A stretch of DNA of 64,000 nucleotides from DASZIT01 sp963709665 (GCA_963709665.1 CAVPWU010000008.1:1-64000); one strand, 5' to 3'. Numbered from the stretch's first letter, positions 42,598 to 51,888 are shown. Numbers and translations: made by a program. Notes: generated by a model not told the origin, from the letters alone.

Positions 42598-44238
42598 ATG
42601 ACCCAGCCGAACATTCTCCTGATCATGACGGACGAGGAGCGCTACCCCCCGTCCTACGAGGCCGACAGCGTGCGGGCCTTCCGCACCACCCAGCTCCCCG
42701 CTCGGGAGTCGATCCGGTCGAGGGGTGTCGAGTTCCACCGGCACTACGCCGGCGCCACCGCCTGCACCCCCAGCCGGGCCACCCTCTTCACCGGGCAGTA
42801 CCCCTCCCTGCACGGGGTCACCTCCACCGACGGCACCGCCAAGCAGAGCTCGGACCCGGGCATGCACTGGCTCGACCCCGACTCGGTGCCCACCCTCGGC
42901 GACTGGTTCCGGGCCGGTGGGTACCGGACCCACTACCGAGGCAAGTGGCACGTGTCGCTGGCCGACCTGCCGATCCCCGGCACCCACGAGGGCCTGATGG
43001 CCTCCGACAACGACGGCCACCCGATCCCGGAGGCGGTGGACGCCTACCGGCGGGCCGACCGGCTCGACCCCTACGGATTCTCCGGGTGGATCGGCCGCGA
43101 GCCCCACGGCGCCGCCAAGTCCGACTGCGGGACGGTGCGGGACGGTGTCTTCGCCGAGCAGGTGGTGGAGTTGTTCGACGAGCTGGCCGACGCCCGGGCC
43201 GACGGCCCCTGGCTGACCGTCGCCTCCTTCGTCAACCCCCACGACATCGCCTTCTCGGGCTTCGGGTGGGAGCAGATCCTGAAGTTCGGGCCCCCCGACG
43301 ACTCCGTGCCGGAGATCCCCGAACCACCGTCCCAGTCGGACCCCTTCACCGGACGGCCCGCCTGCCAGGAGGCGTTCAAGGCCTGCTGGCCCCAGATGAT
43401 CTTCGAGACGGCCACCGACCTCGGCTACCGCCGCCTCTACTACTACCTCCACAAGCTGGTCGATCAGGCCATCGGGCGGATCCTCGACGCCCTGGAGCGG
43501 AGTGGCATGGCCGACGACACCATCGTGGTGTTCACCTCCGACCACGGTGACGTGCTGGGGGCCCACGGGGGCCTGATCCAGAAGTGGTGCAACGCCTACG
43601 ACGAGGCCACCCGGGTCCCCCTGCTCTTCGCCGGCCCCGGCATCGCCGCCGGGGGTCCCGGTGTCAGCACCCCGACCAGTCACATCGACCTCATCCCCAC
43701 CCTGCTCGGCCTGGCCGGCATCGACGTCGAGCAGGCGGCGGCCGGGGTGGCCGCCCGGCACGACGAGGTCCACCCGCTCCCCGGCCGGGACCTGAGCGCC
43801 GTGGTCCGCGGCGTCGCCGATCCCTCGTCGTTCGAGTCGCCGATCTACTTCATGACCGAGGACGACGTCACCCGGGGCGTCACCCAGGTGAACATCCTGA
43901 ACGGCACGCCGTTCGAGCCGGTGCCGCCGCCCATCAACATCGAGTCGGTGCTGGCCACCCTGCCGACCGGCCCGGACGGGGCCGGCGAGCTGTGGAAGCT
44001 GAACCACTACTACGAGCGCCTCGACGAGTGGAACGCCGCCCAGGGGTTGGCGCCCAACCCGTTCCTGGCCGCGGCCGCCGAACCGGAGTGGGAACTGCAC
44101 AACCTCACCGTCGACCCCGAGGAGCGCCACAACCGGGCCGGCGACGATCCGGCCACGGTGTCGAGCATGACGTCCGTGCTCGAGGCGGAGCGGGACCTCA
44201 AGCGACTGCTCCCCAAGCTCCGGAACCCGGGCCGGTAG
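42598..44238 (+). CDS. Sulfatase family hydrolase
   Basis: 546 residues. Alkaline-phosphatase-fold sulfatase with N-terminal metal motif NILLIMTDEERYP and the modification site CTPSRATLFTG, whose cysteine becomes formylglycine. GKWHVS and the metal-binding TSDHGDVLGAHG are present. No signal peptide, so it acts in the cytoplasm. Substrate may be an organic sulfate or phosphonate ester. Maturation needs a formylglycine-generating enzyme not seen in this window. Confidence 0.9.
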   Translation: MTQPNILLIMTDEERYPPSYEADSVRAFRTTQLPARESIRSRGVEFHRHYAGATACTPSRATLFTGQYPSLHGVTSTDGTAKQSSDPGMHWLDPDSVPTLGDWFRAGGYRTHYRGKWHVSLADLPIPGTHEGLMASDNDGHPIPEAVDAYRRADRLDPYGFSGWIGREPHGAAKSDCGTVRDGVFAEQVVELFDELADARADGPWLTVASFVNPHDIAFSGFGWEQILKFGPPDDSVPEIPEPPSQSDPFTGRPACQEAFKACWPQMIFETATDLGYRRLYYYLHKLVDQAIGRILDALERSGMADDTIVVFTSDHGDVLGAHGGLIQKWCNAYDEATRVPLLFAGPGIAAGGPGVSTPTSHIDLIPTLLGLAGIDVEQAAAGVAARHDEVHPLPGRDLSAVVRGVADPSSFESPIYFMTEDDVTRGVTQVNILNGTPFEPVPPPINIESVLATLPTGPDGAGELWKLNHYYERLDEWNAAQGLAPNPFLAAAAEPEWELHNLTVDPEERHNRAGDDPATVSSMTSVLEAERDLKRLLPKLRNPGR

Positions 44239-44283
44239 GCCCACCCGGGAGATCGGCCCCATCGGGGCCCTACCATGACCCCG

Positions 44284-44313
44284 ATGGCACCCCGCCCCCG
44301 AGCGGCCCGATGA
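44284..44313 (+). CDS. Mini-ORF overlapping an alpha/beta-hydrolase start
   Basis: MAPRPRAAR, whose TGA overlaps the next ATG (ATGA). The -10-like TACCAT at 44271-44276 would start the transcript at or next to this ATG. An ATG at 44275 gives a 12-residue version in the same frame. Confidence 0.3.
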   Translation: MAPRPRAAR

Positions 44314-45053
44314 CCGGCACCTACGCCCACCTCGACGGCACCGACCTCTACTACGGGGACCAGGGGAGCGGTCCCCCGGTGGTGCTCCTCCACGGCGGCA
44401 TGCTCACCCCCGACCTCTCCTTCGGATCGCTCCTGCCCGCCCTGGCCCGCACCCACCGGGTGATCACCCCGGAGCTCCAGGGACACGGCCACACCGCCGA
44501 CACCGAGCGCCCCATCTCCTTCGACGCCCTGGCTGACGACGTGACCGGGCTCCTCGCCCACCTCCACCTCGACGCCGCCGACCTGGTCGGCTACAGCCTG
44601 GGCGGCATGGTGGCCCTCAACCTGATCACCCGCCGTCCCCGGCTGGTCGACCGCCTGGTGCTGATCTCCGCCCCCTACCAGCCCGACGGGTTCCTGCCCC
44701 CGGAGGAGCTCGGACCCGAGCTGATGCCGACCGAGGATGACGGCCGGGCGTGGGAGGAGGCCTACCGCCGGGTGGCCCCCGACCCCGACGGGTTCGGCGC
44801 CTTCCTGGCCAAGCTGAGCGCAGTGGTCTCGGTCGGCCAGGAGTGGTCGGACGACCAACTCCGGGCTATCGCCTCCCCCACCCTCGTCCTGGTGGGCGAC
44901 CGGGACTTCATGCGCATCGGGCACGGCGAGGACATGGCCAGGCTCATCCCCGACGCCGGCCTGGGGGTGTTCCCCGACACCACCCACGTGGGCATGTCCC
45001 GCCGGCCGGATCTGCTCGAGGCGATGATCGTGCCGTTCCTGGCCCGGAGCTGA
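44310..45053 (+). CDS. Alpha/beta hydrolase
   Basis: 247 residues. Oxyanion segment VVLLHGGML, nucleophile elbow GYSLGGMV (Ser), acid in LVLVGDRDFM and base in DTTHVGM complete the triad. It resembles small esterases or C-C hydrolases; substrate unknown. The start is coupled to a nine-codon mini-ORF. A paralogue lies at 51031. Confidence 0.88.
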   Translation: MTGTYAHLDGTDLYYGDQGSGPPVVLLHGGMLTPDLSFGSLLPALARTHRVITPELQGHGHTADTERPISFDALADDVTGLLAHLHLDAADLVGYSLGGMVALNLITRRPRLVDRLVLISAPYQPDGFLPPEELGPELMPTEDDGRAWEEAYRRVAPDPDGFGAFLAKLSAVVSVGQEWSDDQLRAIASPTLVLVGDRDFMRIGHGEDMARLIPDAGLGVFPDTTHVGMSRRPDLLEAMIVPFLARS

Positions 45054-45103
45054 GCCGGGCCGTCCGGACGGGCCGGCAATTGGGCGGGCGCGCGGGCCCT
45101 CCC

Positions 45104-45109
45104 TAGACT
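45104..45109 (+). promoter_or_regulatory. -10 hexamer of leaderless mini-ORF before the DinB gene
   Basis: TAGACT, 8 nt before the GTG at 45118. Confidence 0.45.
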
Positions 45110-45117
45110 TCGTCCCC

Positions 45118-45153
45118 GTGACCACCTCCCCCACCCCGGACTCCCACCGGTGA
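45118..45153 (+). CDS. Leaderless mini-ORF overlapping the DinB-family gene start
   Basis: GTG-initiated VTTSPTPDSHR, whose TGA overlaps the GTG of the next gene (GTGA). TAGACT lies 8 nt upstream, placing the transcript start at this GTG. The main gene has no ribosome site, so translation through the mini-ORF would deliver ribosomes to it. Confidence 0.4.
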   Translation: MTTSPTPDSHR

Positions 45154-45623
45154 CCGACCTCAAGCCTCCCCGGCTGGCCGACGACGAGCGGACCACGGTG
45201 CTGGCCCTCCTGCAGTTCCAACGCGACTCCATGGTGCGCAAGGTGGCCGGGCTCGACGACGAGCAGGCCCGCCGGAAGTTGGTCCCCTCCGGCACCACCC
45301 TGCTGTGGCTGATCCGACACATGGCCGGAGCCGAGCTGCGCTGGGTGGTGAACCGGTTCGCCGGCGAGGAGGTGGAGGTGGTCGACGACGTCCAGGACGA
45401 CGACACGCTGGCCGGGGCGGTGGCCGGCTACCGGGCGACCTGGGCCCGGGCCGACGCCGTGGTCGCCGCCACCCCGTCACTCGACACCGAGTCGGACATC
45501 ACCATCGGACCCGCCCCGGTCAACCTCCGCTGGGTGCTGATGCACCTGCTCGAGGAGACCTCCCGCCACGCCGGGCACGCCGACATCCTCCGGGAGCTGA
45601 TCGACGGCGCCACCGGGCGCTGA
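45150..45623 (+). CDS. DinB-family protein (DUF664 type)
   Basis: 157-residue four-helix bundle. Metal-binding histidines are suggested in LLWLIRHMAGAE, HLLEETSRHAGHADILRELIDG and nearby. DinB-like proteins include mycothiol- and bacillithiol-dependent transferases, so a thiol-transfer role is possible but not shown. The GTG start overlaps a leaderless mini-ORF. Confidence 0.85.
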   Translation: MTDLKPPRLADDERTTVLALLQFQRDSMVRKVAGLDDEQARRKLVPSGTTLLWLIRHMAGAELRWVVNRFAGEEVEVVDDVQDDDTLAGAVAGYRATWARADAVVAATPSLDTESDITIGPAPVNLRWVLMHLLEETSRHAGHADILRELIDGATGR

Positions 45624-45642
45624 CCCGGCCGCCGTCCCCGGC

Positions 45643-46350
45643 TCAGCCGGTGGCCCCGACCCGCACCATCAGGTCGATGTAGCGCCGGAGCACCCGTCGG
45701 CCCACCACGGTGGCCTCGACGAACCGGTCATCGTCCACGAAGTGCGCCGGCGGTGGCACCGTCCGTTCCCAGACCTCGGCCATCGCCCGGTCGACCTCGG
45801 CGTGGAACTGGAGCCCGTACACCCGGTCCCCCACCCGGAAGGCCTGGTGGGGGTAGGACCGGGTGGCCGCCAGGTGCACCGCCCCGTCCGGGAGGGCGAA
45901 GGTGTCGCCGTGCCACTGCACGAACGGGAGGTCGGGGGCACCGAGGCCGCCGTACTCGGGGCCGAGTACCGGGTCTCGTCGCCCGGCGGCGGTGAGGGTC
46001 ACCGGGCGGACCCCGATCTCCGGCACCGCTCCGGTGGTCACCTCGGCGCCCAGGGCGGCAGCCAGCTGCTGGGCCCCCAGGCAGATGCCGAGGACCGGCA
46101 GCCCCGCCGCCACCGACCCGGCGATCAACCTGCGCTCGTCGGCCAGCCACGGGTGGGCGGCGTCGTCGTGGACGCCCATCAGCCCACCCATCACCGCCAG
46201 CCCCCCGAACGTTCCGGGGGCGGGTAGCGCCTCGCCGAGGTCCACCCGGGCCACGGTGGAGGCACAGGCCGCCGCCGTGAGCTCCTCGGCCAACATCCCG
46301 GGGCCGTCGTCCCGGTGGTGCTGGACGATCACCCACGGGAGCCCGGCCAT
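45643..46350 (-). CDS. Class I glutamine amidotransferase-like protein
   Basis: 235 residues. Nucleophile Cys90 in GICLGAQQLA and the His/Glu pair in VYGLQFHAEVD give a class I GATase domain that can release ammonia from glutamine. It is a stand-alone domain like those acting on glutamate-derived small molecules. Its ATG shares one base with the stop of the PIG-L deacetylase gene (TGATG), so the two are coupled. Confidence 0.88.
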   Translation of the reverse strand: MAGLPWVIVQHHRDDGPGMLAEELTAAACASTVARVDLGEALPAPGTFGGLAVMGGLMGVHDDAAHPWLADERRLIAGSVAAGLPVLGICLGAQQLAAALGAEVTTGAVPEIGVRPVTLTAAGRRDPVLGPEYGGLGAPDLPFVQWHGDTFALPDGAVHLAATRSYPHQAFRVGDRVYGLQFHAEVDRAMAEVWERTVPPPAHFVDDDRFVEATVVGRRVLRRYIDLMVRVGATG

Positions 46351-47099
46351 CAGCCGGTCTGGACCACGTGGAACGCCTCGGCCAGCCGGCCGTCGGGCAG
46401 CCCGGCGGCCAGGGCGGTCCCGCTCATCCAGGAGCGGAGCAGCTGGTCGAGGTGCTCGCCGTCCCCCACCTGACTGGTGTGGGAGCGCAGGGCGGCCAGC
46501 TTGCGGTGGTAGTTGTCGGTGGCGTCGACCACCCGGTCGGCCCGCTCGGTGGCCATCATCCAGAGCTCCGGCACGGTGTGGGGCTCGAGCCCCTCCTCGA
46601 GCAGTTCCGGGTGGGCGAACGGGTTCCGGGCGTCGGGGTAGACGGCGCACGCCGCCGCCTCGCCGGCCGCCAGGTGGTCGGGGTGGCTGGCGTACACCCG
46701 GGCCCAGTTCCGCTCCGGCGACTGGGCCACCACCCGGTCGGGCCGCACCTGGCGGATCACCCGGGAGATGTCCCGCCGGAGATCCAGGGTGGGCTGCAGC
46801 CGCCCGTCGGCGTGCCCGAGGAAGGTCACATCGGTCACCCCCACCTGTCGGGCGGCCTCCCGTTGCTCCTCGCGACGGATGGCGGCCATGTCCGCCCGGC
46901 TCATCGAGCGGTCCGAACCGCCCGCCTCCCCGTCGGTGCAGATGCAGTAGGAGACGGCCACGCCCGCCTCGGTCCAGGTGGCCACCGATCCGGCCACGCC
47001 GAAGTCGACGTCGTCGGGGTGGGCGGTCACCACCAGAATGCGCTCCACCCCCTCGGCCGGGCCGGGGTCGACGAGCAGCGGGGTGTGGATGTCACTCAC
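46350..47099 (-). CDS. PIG-L family deacetylase
   Basis: 249 residues. Zinc-binding motifs VTAHPDDVDFG and YASHPDHLAAG identify the LmbE/PIG-L family of N-acetylglucosaminyl deacetylases, which includes mycothiol enzymes MshB and Mca. Short spacing and EPHTVPELWMMAT fit the amide-hydrolase branch, but substrate is not determined. The GTG start has AGGAGCC upstream. It is followed by a coupled amidotransferase. Confidence 0.88.
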   Translation of the reverse strand: MSDIHTPLLVDPGPAEGVERILVVTAHPDDVDFGVAGSVATWTEAGVAVSYCICTDGEAGGSDRSMSRADMAAIRREEQREAARQVGVTDVTFLGHADGRLQPTLDLRRDISRVIRQVRPDRVVAQSPERNWARVYASHPDHLAAGEAAACAVYPDARNPFAHPELLEEGLEPHTVPELWMMATERADRVVDATDNYHRKLAALRSHTSQVGDGEHLDQLLRSWMSGTALAAGLPDGRLAEAFHVVQTG

Positions 47100-47210
47100 G
47101 GGGTGGCTCCTAGGTGGGGGAATGCCGAGGGCGCCGTCGGCGGTCGGGGACCTCCACCCGACCCCACTCGGCGTGGCGGCGCGTGGGGCGGCGGCGCCCC
47201 GGAGGTCGGC

Positions 47211-48479
47211 TCAGCGACGACCGGTCTTGGCCGGGGCCGGGGCGACCACCCCGGGGTCCCAGCCGGCCAGGTCGTTCAGGCGGGAGTCGTTGGAGAACAT
47301 CTCGACGATGGGGATCCGGAGACCGATCCGCTGCTGGATGCGCTCCACCTCCAGCACCTGGTTCCACTGGACGAGGGTGACCACGATGCCGGCCTGGCCG
47401 GCCCGGGCGGTGCGGCCGGAACGGTGCAGGTAGGCCTTGTGGTCCTCCGGCACGTCGTAGTGGATCACCACGTCGACGGCGTCGATGTCGAGGCCGCGGG
47501 CGGCCACGTCGGTGGCCACCAGGGTCGGGAGCTTGCCGTCGCCGAAGTCCTTCAGGGTCTTCTCCCGGTTGGCCTGACGGAGGTCGCCGTGGATGGCGCC
47601 GGCATCGACACCCTCCTTCTGGAGCTGCTCCACCAGCCGGTCGGCACCCCGCTTGGTGCGCACGAAGACGATCGACTTCTCGGAGTTGCGACAGATGGCG
47701 GCGCACACCTTCACCCGGTCCATCTGGTGCACCTCGAGGAACCGGTGCTCCATCTCCTCGACGGTGGTGGAGGGGGAGGCGACCTCGTGCAGGACGGGGT
47801 TGGTGAGGTACCGGCTGACCAGGCGGTCGACCGCCCCGTCGAGGGTGGCCGAGAAGAGCAGGGTCTGGTGGTCACGCTCCAGCCGGCGGAGCACCCACTC
47901 GACCTGGGGCATGAACCCCATGTCGGCCATCCGGTCGGCCTCGTCCAGCACCAGCGTCTCGATGTCGGCCACCGACAGCTCGCCCCGGTCACCCAGGTCG
48001 ATCAGCCGGCCCGGCGTGGCGATGACCACGTCCACCCCCTTGCGGAGCTTCTTCACCTGGCGCTCGATGTCGGCGCCGCCGTAGACGGCGACCACCCGGA
48101 GGTCGGCCTGCTCGGCCAGGGTCTCGAGGACCTCGCTGACCTGCACGGCCAGCTCCCGGGTCGGCACCAGCACCAGGGCCCGGGGCCGGCCCGGCTCGGT
48201 GGCGTGGGAGGACATGGTCCGCTGCAGGAGGGGGATGCCGAAGGCCAGGGTCTTGCCCGACCCGGTCTTGGCCTTGCCGCAGACGTCGCGGCCGGCCAGG
48301 GCGTCGGCCACGGTCATGGCCTGGATGGAGAAGGCGGTGGTGATGCCCTGGGAGGCGAGCGCCTTGACCAGGGCGGGGTCGACCCCGAGGGAGTCGAAGG
48401 TGGGGGCCTCCTCCTCCGGGAGGACCAGGTCCTCGTCGGTGTCGGAGGCGCGGCCGAGCCGCTCGGCGGTGGTTGTCAT
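47211..48479 (-). CDS. DEAD-box RNA helicase
   Basis: 422 residues. Motifs in order: SIQAMTV (Q-like), AKTGSGKT (I), PTRELA (Ia), TPGRL (Ib), DEAD (II), SAT (III), FVRTKRGAD (IV), DVAARGLDI (V) and HRSGRTARAG (VI). No RNA-binding extension after motif VI, so it is a minimal helicase of RhlE type. The ATG follows a purine-rich GAGAGAGAGAACC stretch. The 5' region is long (336 nt to the divergent gene), as is common for cold-responsive helicases. Confidence 0.93.
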   Translation of the reverse strand: MTTTAERLGRASDTDEDLVLPEEEAPTFDSLGVDPALVKALASQGITTAFSIQAMTVADALAGRDVCGKAKTGSGKTLAFGIPLLQRTMSSHATEPGRPRALVLVPTRELAVQVSEVLETLAEQADLRVVAVYGGADIERQVKKLRKGVDVVIATPGRLIDLGDRGELSVADIETLVLDEADRMADMGFMPQVEWVLRRLERDHQTLLFSATLDGAVDRLVSRYLTNPVLHEVASPSTTVEEMEHRFLEVHQMDRVKVCAAICRNSEKSIVFVRTKRGADRLVEQLQKEGVDAGAIHGDLRQANREKTLKDFGDGKLPTLVATDVAARGLDIDAVDVVIHYDVPEDHKAYLHRSGRTARAGQAGIVVTLVQWNQVLEVERIQQRIGLRIPIVEMFSNDSRLNDLAGWDPGVVAPAPAKTGRR

Positions 48480-48815
48480 GGGGTCTGGTTCTCTCTCTCG
48501 TCTGGTGACGGCCGATGGCCGGCCGTCCGCCCCCGTGTGACTCACGGTGACGTCTGGGCCCGCCTCGGGCCGGTCGTCCGACCCACGTCAGCGGACCCGG
48601 CGAACAGAGGTGAGGTAGACCCCGGTGGGGAGCACCGTGCTCCACCACGACCCACAGTGTACCCGCCGACCGGGGGAATCCGGTGATCGCCACCGGCCGA
48701 GGCCCTTGCCGGGTGTGTGCAACCACCCGGATGTGCCATCGTGGGCGACCGGGGACGGTGCGCCACAGTCGGGGCCCGGACCCGCCGACACCACTCGACC
48801 AGGAGGACGGAATCG
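48480..48815. other. Divergent intergenic region between helicase and PrxQ genes
   Basis: 336 nt with no supported gene. It contains the perfect palindrome GGAGCAC-C-GTGCTCC (48629-48643) and the PrxQ ribosome site AGGAGG (48801-48806). Both promoters must lie here. Confidence 0.4.
48629..48643. promoter_or_regulatory. 15-bp palindrome upstream of the helicase gene
   Basis: GGAGCAC and GTGCTCC around one C, about 150 nt before the helicase start. Candidate repressor site; no regulator assigned. Confidence 0.3.
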
Positions 48816-49280
48816 ATGGGCAAGCTCGAAGCGGGGGACAAGGCACCGGCGTTCACCCTGCCCGACCAGGACGGCGCCAAGGTGTCCCTCAAGGACTTCT
48901 CGGGTGGCCAGGTCGTCGTCTACTTCTACCCGCGGGACGACACGCCGGGGTGCACCAAGGAGGCGTGCCAGTTCAACGACAACCTCCACGCCTTCTCCCA
49001 GGCCGGGGTCCCGGTGCTCGGGATCTCGGCGGACAAGGCCGAGAAGCACCGGGCGTTCCGCGAGAAGTACGGGCTGACCTTCCCCCTGTTGACCGATGCC
49101 GACCACAAGGTCGGCGAGGCCTACGGGGCATGGGGGGAGAAGACCCTCTACGGCAAGAAGTCCATCGGGGTCATCCGCTCCACCTTCCTCATCGGCGCCA
49201 ACGGGAAGATCGACCGGGCGTGGTACCACGTGAAGGCCGACGGCCACGCCGCCAAGGTCTTGGCCGAGATCGGGGGCTGA
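48816..49280 (+). CDS. bcp: Thioredoxin-dependent thiol peroxidase (BCP/PrxQ)
   Basis: 154 residues. Peroxidatic Cys46 and resolving Cys51 in DDTPGCTKEACQF, with the BCP features FYPRDDTPGC, YGAWGEK and SIGVIRSTFLI. It is closer to classic E. coli BCP than the paralogue at 31620. AGGAGG lies 9 nt upstream of the ATG. A flavin or F420 oxidoreductase gene follows after 6 nt, so they are probably cotranscribed. Confidence 0.93.
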   Translation: MGKLEAGDKAPAFTLPDQDGAKVSLKDFSGGQVVVYFYPRDDTPGCTKEACQFNDNLHAFSQAGVPVLGISADKAEKHRAFREKYGLTFPLLTDADHKVGEAYGAWGEKTLYGKKSIGVIRSTFLIGANGKIDRAWYHVKADGHAAKVLAEIGG

Positions 49281-49286
49281 CCTCCC

Positions 49287-49703
49287 ATGGAGCTCGATGA
49301 CGCCCTGGCCTTCGCCCGTGACCACCGCCAGGCGGTGCTGGTGACCCTCCGGGCCAACGGCCGGCCGCAGCTCTCCAACGTGTTCCACAACCTGGGGGAG
49401 GACGGCCTGATCCGGATCTCGATCACCGCCGACCGGGCCAAGTACCACAACCTCCGACGCACCCCGTGGGCGGCGGTGCACCTCACCCGGGAGGACTTCT
49501 TCGCCTATGCCGTCATCGAAGGAGACGCGGAGCTGACCCCGGTGGCGGCCGCCCCCGACGACGCCACCGTCGATGAGCTGGTGGCGTACTACCGGGCGGC
49601 CAACGGCGAGCACGACGACTGGGCGACCTACCGGCAGACCATGGTGGATGACCGTCGGGTGATCCTCCGGATCACCCCCCGCCACGCCTACGGGATGTTG
49701 TAG
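49287..49703 (+). CDS. PPOX-class flavin/F420-dependent oxidoreductase
   Basis: 138-residue split-barrel protein of the pyridoxamine-phosphate-oxidase-like fold: ARDHRQAVLVTLRANGRPQLSNV, ADRAKYHNLRRTPWAAVHL and AYAVIEGDAEL are typical of actinobacterial F420-binding PPOX proteins. Substrate unknown. It is 6 nt behind the peroxiredoxin gene, hinting at a joint redox role. Confidence 0.87.
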   Translation: MELDDALAFARDHRQAVLVTLRANGRPQLSNVFHNLGEDGLIRISITADRAKYHNLRRTPWAAVHLTREDFFAYAVIEGDAELTPVAAAPDDATVDELVAYYRAANGEHDDWATYRQTMVDDRRVILRITPRHAYGML

Positions 49704-49745
49704 GGGCGACCGACCGGCAACGGCCGGCCACCCCCGGGGTGCGGG

Positions 49746-50300
49746 TCAGCCGACCTTCCGGAGGGTGTTCCGGTCGGTGTGGGCCAGCGGCTCACTGAAC
49801 TCGTCCATCCTCAGCAGGGCGGTCTCCTCGTACGACCAGGTCCCGTCGCCGGTGGTGATGGTCACCTCGTAGCTCACCGTGCTGGCGTGGGCGGACAGGT
49901 AGGTGTTCTCGCCGATGGTGTAGCGCGGGTCACCCAGACTCGCCTTGAGGACGAAGCTGTCGGCGTCGGCCGAGGCGGTGCCGCCGGCCAGCACCACGAT
50001 GCCCCGGGGCACCACGAAGCCCCGGAGGACCTCACCGGCGTCGCCGTCCCAGAGCCAGTAGCCGACCTCGGTGTGGAAGGGGTTCTCCTCGTCGGTCCGC
50101 CACATGGCGCTCTTGTAGTCGAGGCCGTACAGGTGCTGGCTGCCGTTGTCCACCGGGCCGAACGGCTTCAGCGTGCACTTCTCCGTGTAGGGCGTGGCGA
50201 ACACCTCGTGACGGGCGTGCGAGTAGGCGGAGTCGAGCCCGCCGTCACCCTCCCACTCCCCGGCCAGCGGCCCCAGTGGTCCCCATGCATCGGTCATCAC
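49746..50300 (-). CDS. Nitrobindin-like haem-binding beta-barrel protein
   Basis: 184 residues with the fatty-acid-binding-like ten-strand barrel signature: PLAGEWEGDGG at the start, FHTEVGYWLWDGDAGEVLRGFVVPRG, and the late SEPLAHTDRNTLRKV where relatives have the haem-ligand histidine. Nitrobindins bind ferric haem and can isomerise peroxynitrite. Two ATGs in tandem leave the start uncertain by one codon. Confidence 0.75.
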   Translation of the reverse strand: MMTDAWGPLGPLAGEWEGDGGLDSAYSHARHEVFATPYTEKCTLKPFGPVDNGSQHLYGLDYKSAMWRTDEENPFHTEVGYWLWDGDAGEVLRGFVVPRGIVVLAGGTASADADSFVLKASLGDPRYTIGENTYLSAHASTVSYEVTITTGDGTWSYEETALLRMDEFSEPLAHTDRNTLRKVG

Positions 50301-50361
50301 ACCCTCGTTTCGTCGGTCCGTCGCTGTCCGGCGCCATCCTGCCAGGTCGCGTCGGGTCGCG

Positions 50362-50928
50362 TCACGGTGGACCCGGTTCCGGCCCGGGGCCCGGACGGTC
50401 GATCCGGTAGAGGTAGCTGGGGCCGGCGTCGCTCGGGTCGGCCGAGTCGAGGGTCCCCTCCCATTCCCGCCGGAAACCCACTGCCTCCAGGGCCTCCCAG
50501 GAGCGCTGGTTGCCCTGGGCGACGACCACCACCACGGCCGGGGCGCCGGGATACCGGGACCAGGCGCCTTCGACCAGCTCGGCGATCATCGCCCGACCCA
50601 GCCCCCGCCCGGTCGCCCACTCCTCCCCCAGGAGGTAGTCGATCCCCACCGACTCCTCCGCCACCGGGCCGATGGCCGCCGAGACGGCATGCAGCCAGTC
50701 GGCATCGGAGGCCACCCGGTACCGCTGGGCGAACCCCACCGGGGTGCCGGCATCGACCACCAGGAGCCCCTCGGTCGGGTCGGTCCCGTCCACCAGGGGC
50801 AGGTAGGCGCGGTGCACCGCCGCCGGGTCGGGGTCCTCCCGCCACCACCGCGCCACCCGGGGGACGGCCATCCATCCGGCCAGCAGGGTCAGGTCGGCCT
50901 CGGTGAGGGGTCGGAGCTCGGGCACCAC
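50362..50928 (-). CDS. GNAT acetyltransferase, AAC(6')-like
   Basis: 188 residues from the first of two GTG codons. The sequence follows the aminoglycoside 6'-acetyltransferase subgroup: LRPLTEADLTLLAGWMAVPRVARWW, IDYLLGEEWATGRGLGRAMI (acetyl-CoA loop) and NQRSWEALEAVGFRREWEG. Chromosomal members may acetylate other amines, including siderophore intermediates, so drug resistance is not implied. CATGCT lies 6 nt before the GTG. It is divergent from an alpha/beta hydrolase. Confidence 0.82.
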   Translation of the reverse strand: MVPELRPLTEADLTLLAGWMAVPRVARWWREDPDPAAVHRAYLPLVDGTDPTEGLLVVDAGTPVGFAQRYRVASDADWLHAVSAAIGPVAEESVGIDYLLGEEWATGRGLGRAMIAELVEGAWSRYPGAPAVVVVVAQGNQRSWEALEAVGFRREWEGTLDSADPSDAGPSYLYRIDRPGPGPEPGPP

Positions 50929-51030
50929 CGGACCAGCATGCCCCGGGCGGATGGGCCTCGACGGGCAGTGGGGATCCGCCGGTACGCTCGGCCCCCCGAG
51001 CCCGGGACCGGGCACCCGAGGAGGCGGCCG

Positions 51031-51888
51031 ATGCCCACCGATCCAGCCACCACCGATCCAGCCGCCACCGATCCAGCCGCCACCGTTCCGGCCGCCCGGA
51101 CCGGCACCACCATCGACCTGGGCGGCGACGCCGTCTACTACGAGACGGAGGGTTCCGGCCCCCCCGTGGTCCTCCTCCACGGGGGGATGGCCACCAACGG
51201 CACCTGGCGGGCCCAGTTCGCCGGCTTCTCCCCCACCCGGCGGGTCATCGCCCCGGAACGGCAGGCCCATGGCCACACCGCCGACCGGCCCGGCCCGATC
51301 ACCTACCCGGGGATGACCGACGAGACGGTGGCCTTCCTGCGCGCCCTCGAGCTCGGGCCTGCCGACCTGGTGGGGTGGAGCGACGGCGGGATGATCGGGT
51401 ACCGGATCGCCGCCGACCACCCGGAGCTGGTGCGCACCCTCACGCTGGTGGGAAGCGGCTTCTCCAGCGACGGCTACGTGCCGGGGTGTATGGACGAGCT
51501 CTGCGCCCGTTCCCCCGACGACCCGGAGATGGCCATGCTGGCCGCCCTGTACGCCGACGTCTCCCCCGACGGCCCCGACCACTTCCCACTGGTGTGGGAC
51601 AAGGTGCGCACGCTGTGGGCGGAGCCGTTCGACTGGTCCGACCGGCTGGGACGGATCACCGCCCCGGTCCTGGTGGTGGTGGGCGACGACGACTACATCA
51701 CCGTCCCCCACGCCGACCAGCTGGCCCGGCGGGTGGCCGACGGCCGGCTGGCCGTGGTGCCGGGTGCCTCCCATCTGGCGCCCATGGAGAAGCCCCGCCT
51801 GTTCAACCAGCTGGTCCTCGACTTCCTTGACCAGCCCGAGGTGGAGACCCGGATGCCGCTGCGTCGGAGGCCGACGACCTCCCCCTGA
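51031..51888 (+). CDS. Alpha/beta hydrolase
   Basis: 285 residues. The N-terminus has a TDPAA repeat (15-bp DNA repeat near 51045-51090). The core has VVLLHGGMA, nucleophile elbow GWSDGGMIG (Ser), VVVGDDDYI and GASHLAPM. GAGGAGG lies 6 nt before the ATG. It shares the LLHGGM start and overall layout with the hydrolase at 44310, so the two are probably paralogues. Substrate unknown. Confidence 0.88.
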   Translation: MPTDPATTDPAATDPAATVPAARTGTTIDLGGDAVYYETEGSGPPVVLLHGGMATNGTWRAQFAGFSPTRRVIAPERQAHGHTADRPGPITYPGMTDETVAFLRALELGPADLVGWSDGGMIGYRIAADHPELVRTLTLVGSGFSSDGYVPGCMDELCARSPDDPEMAMLAALYADVSPDGPDHFPLVWDKVRTLWAEPFDWSDRLGRITAPVLVVVGDDDYITVPHADQLARRVADGRLAVVPGASHLAPMEKPRLFNQLVLDFLDQPEVETRMPLRRRPTTSP

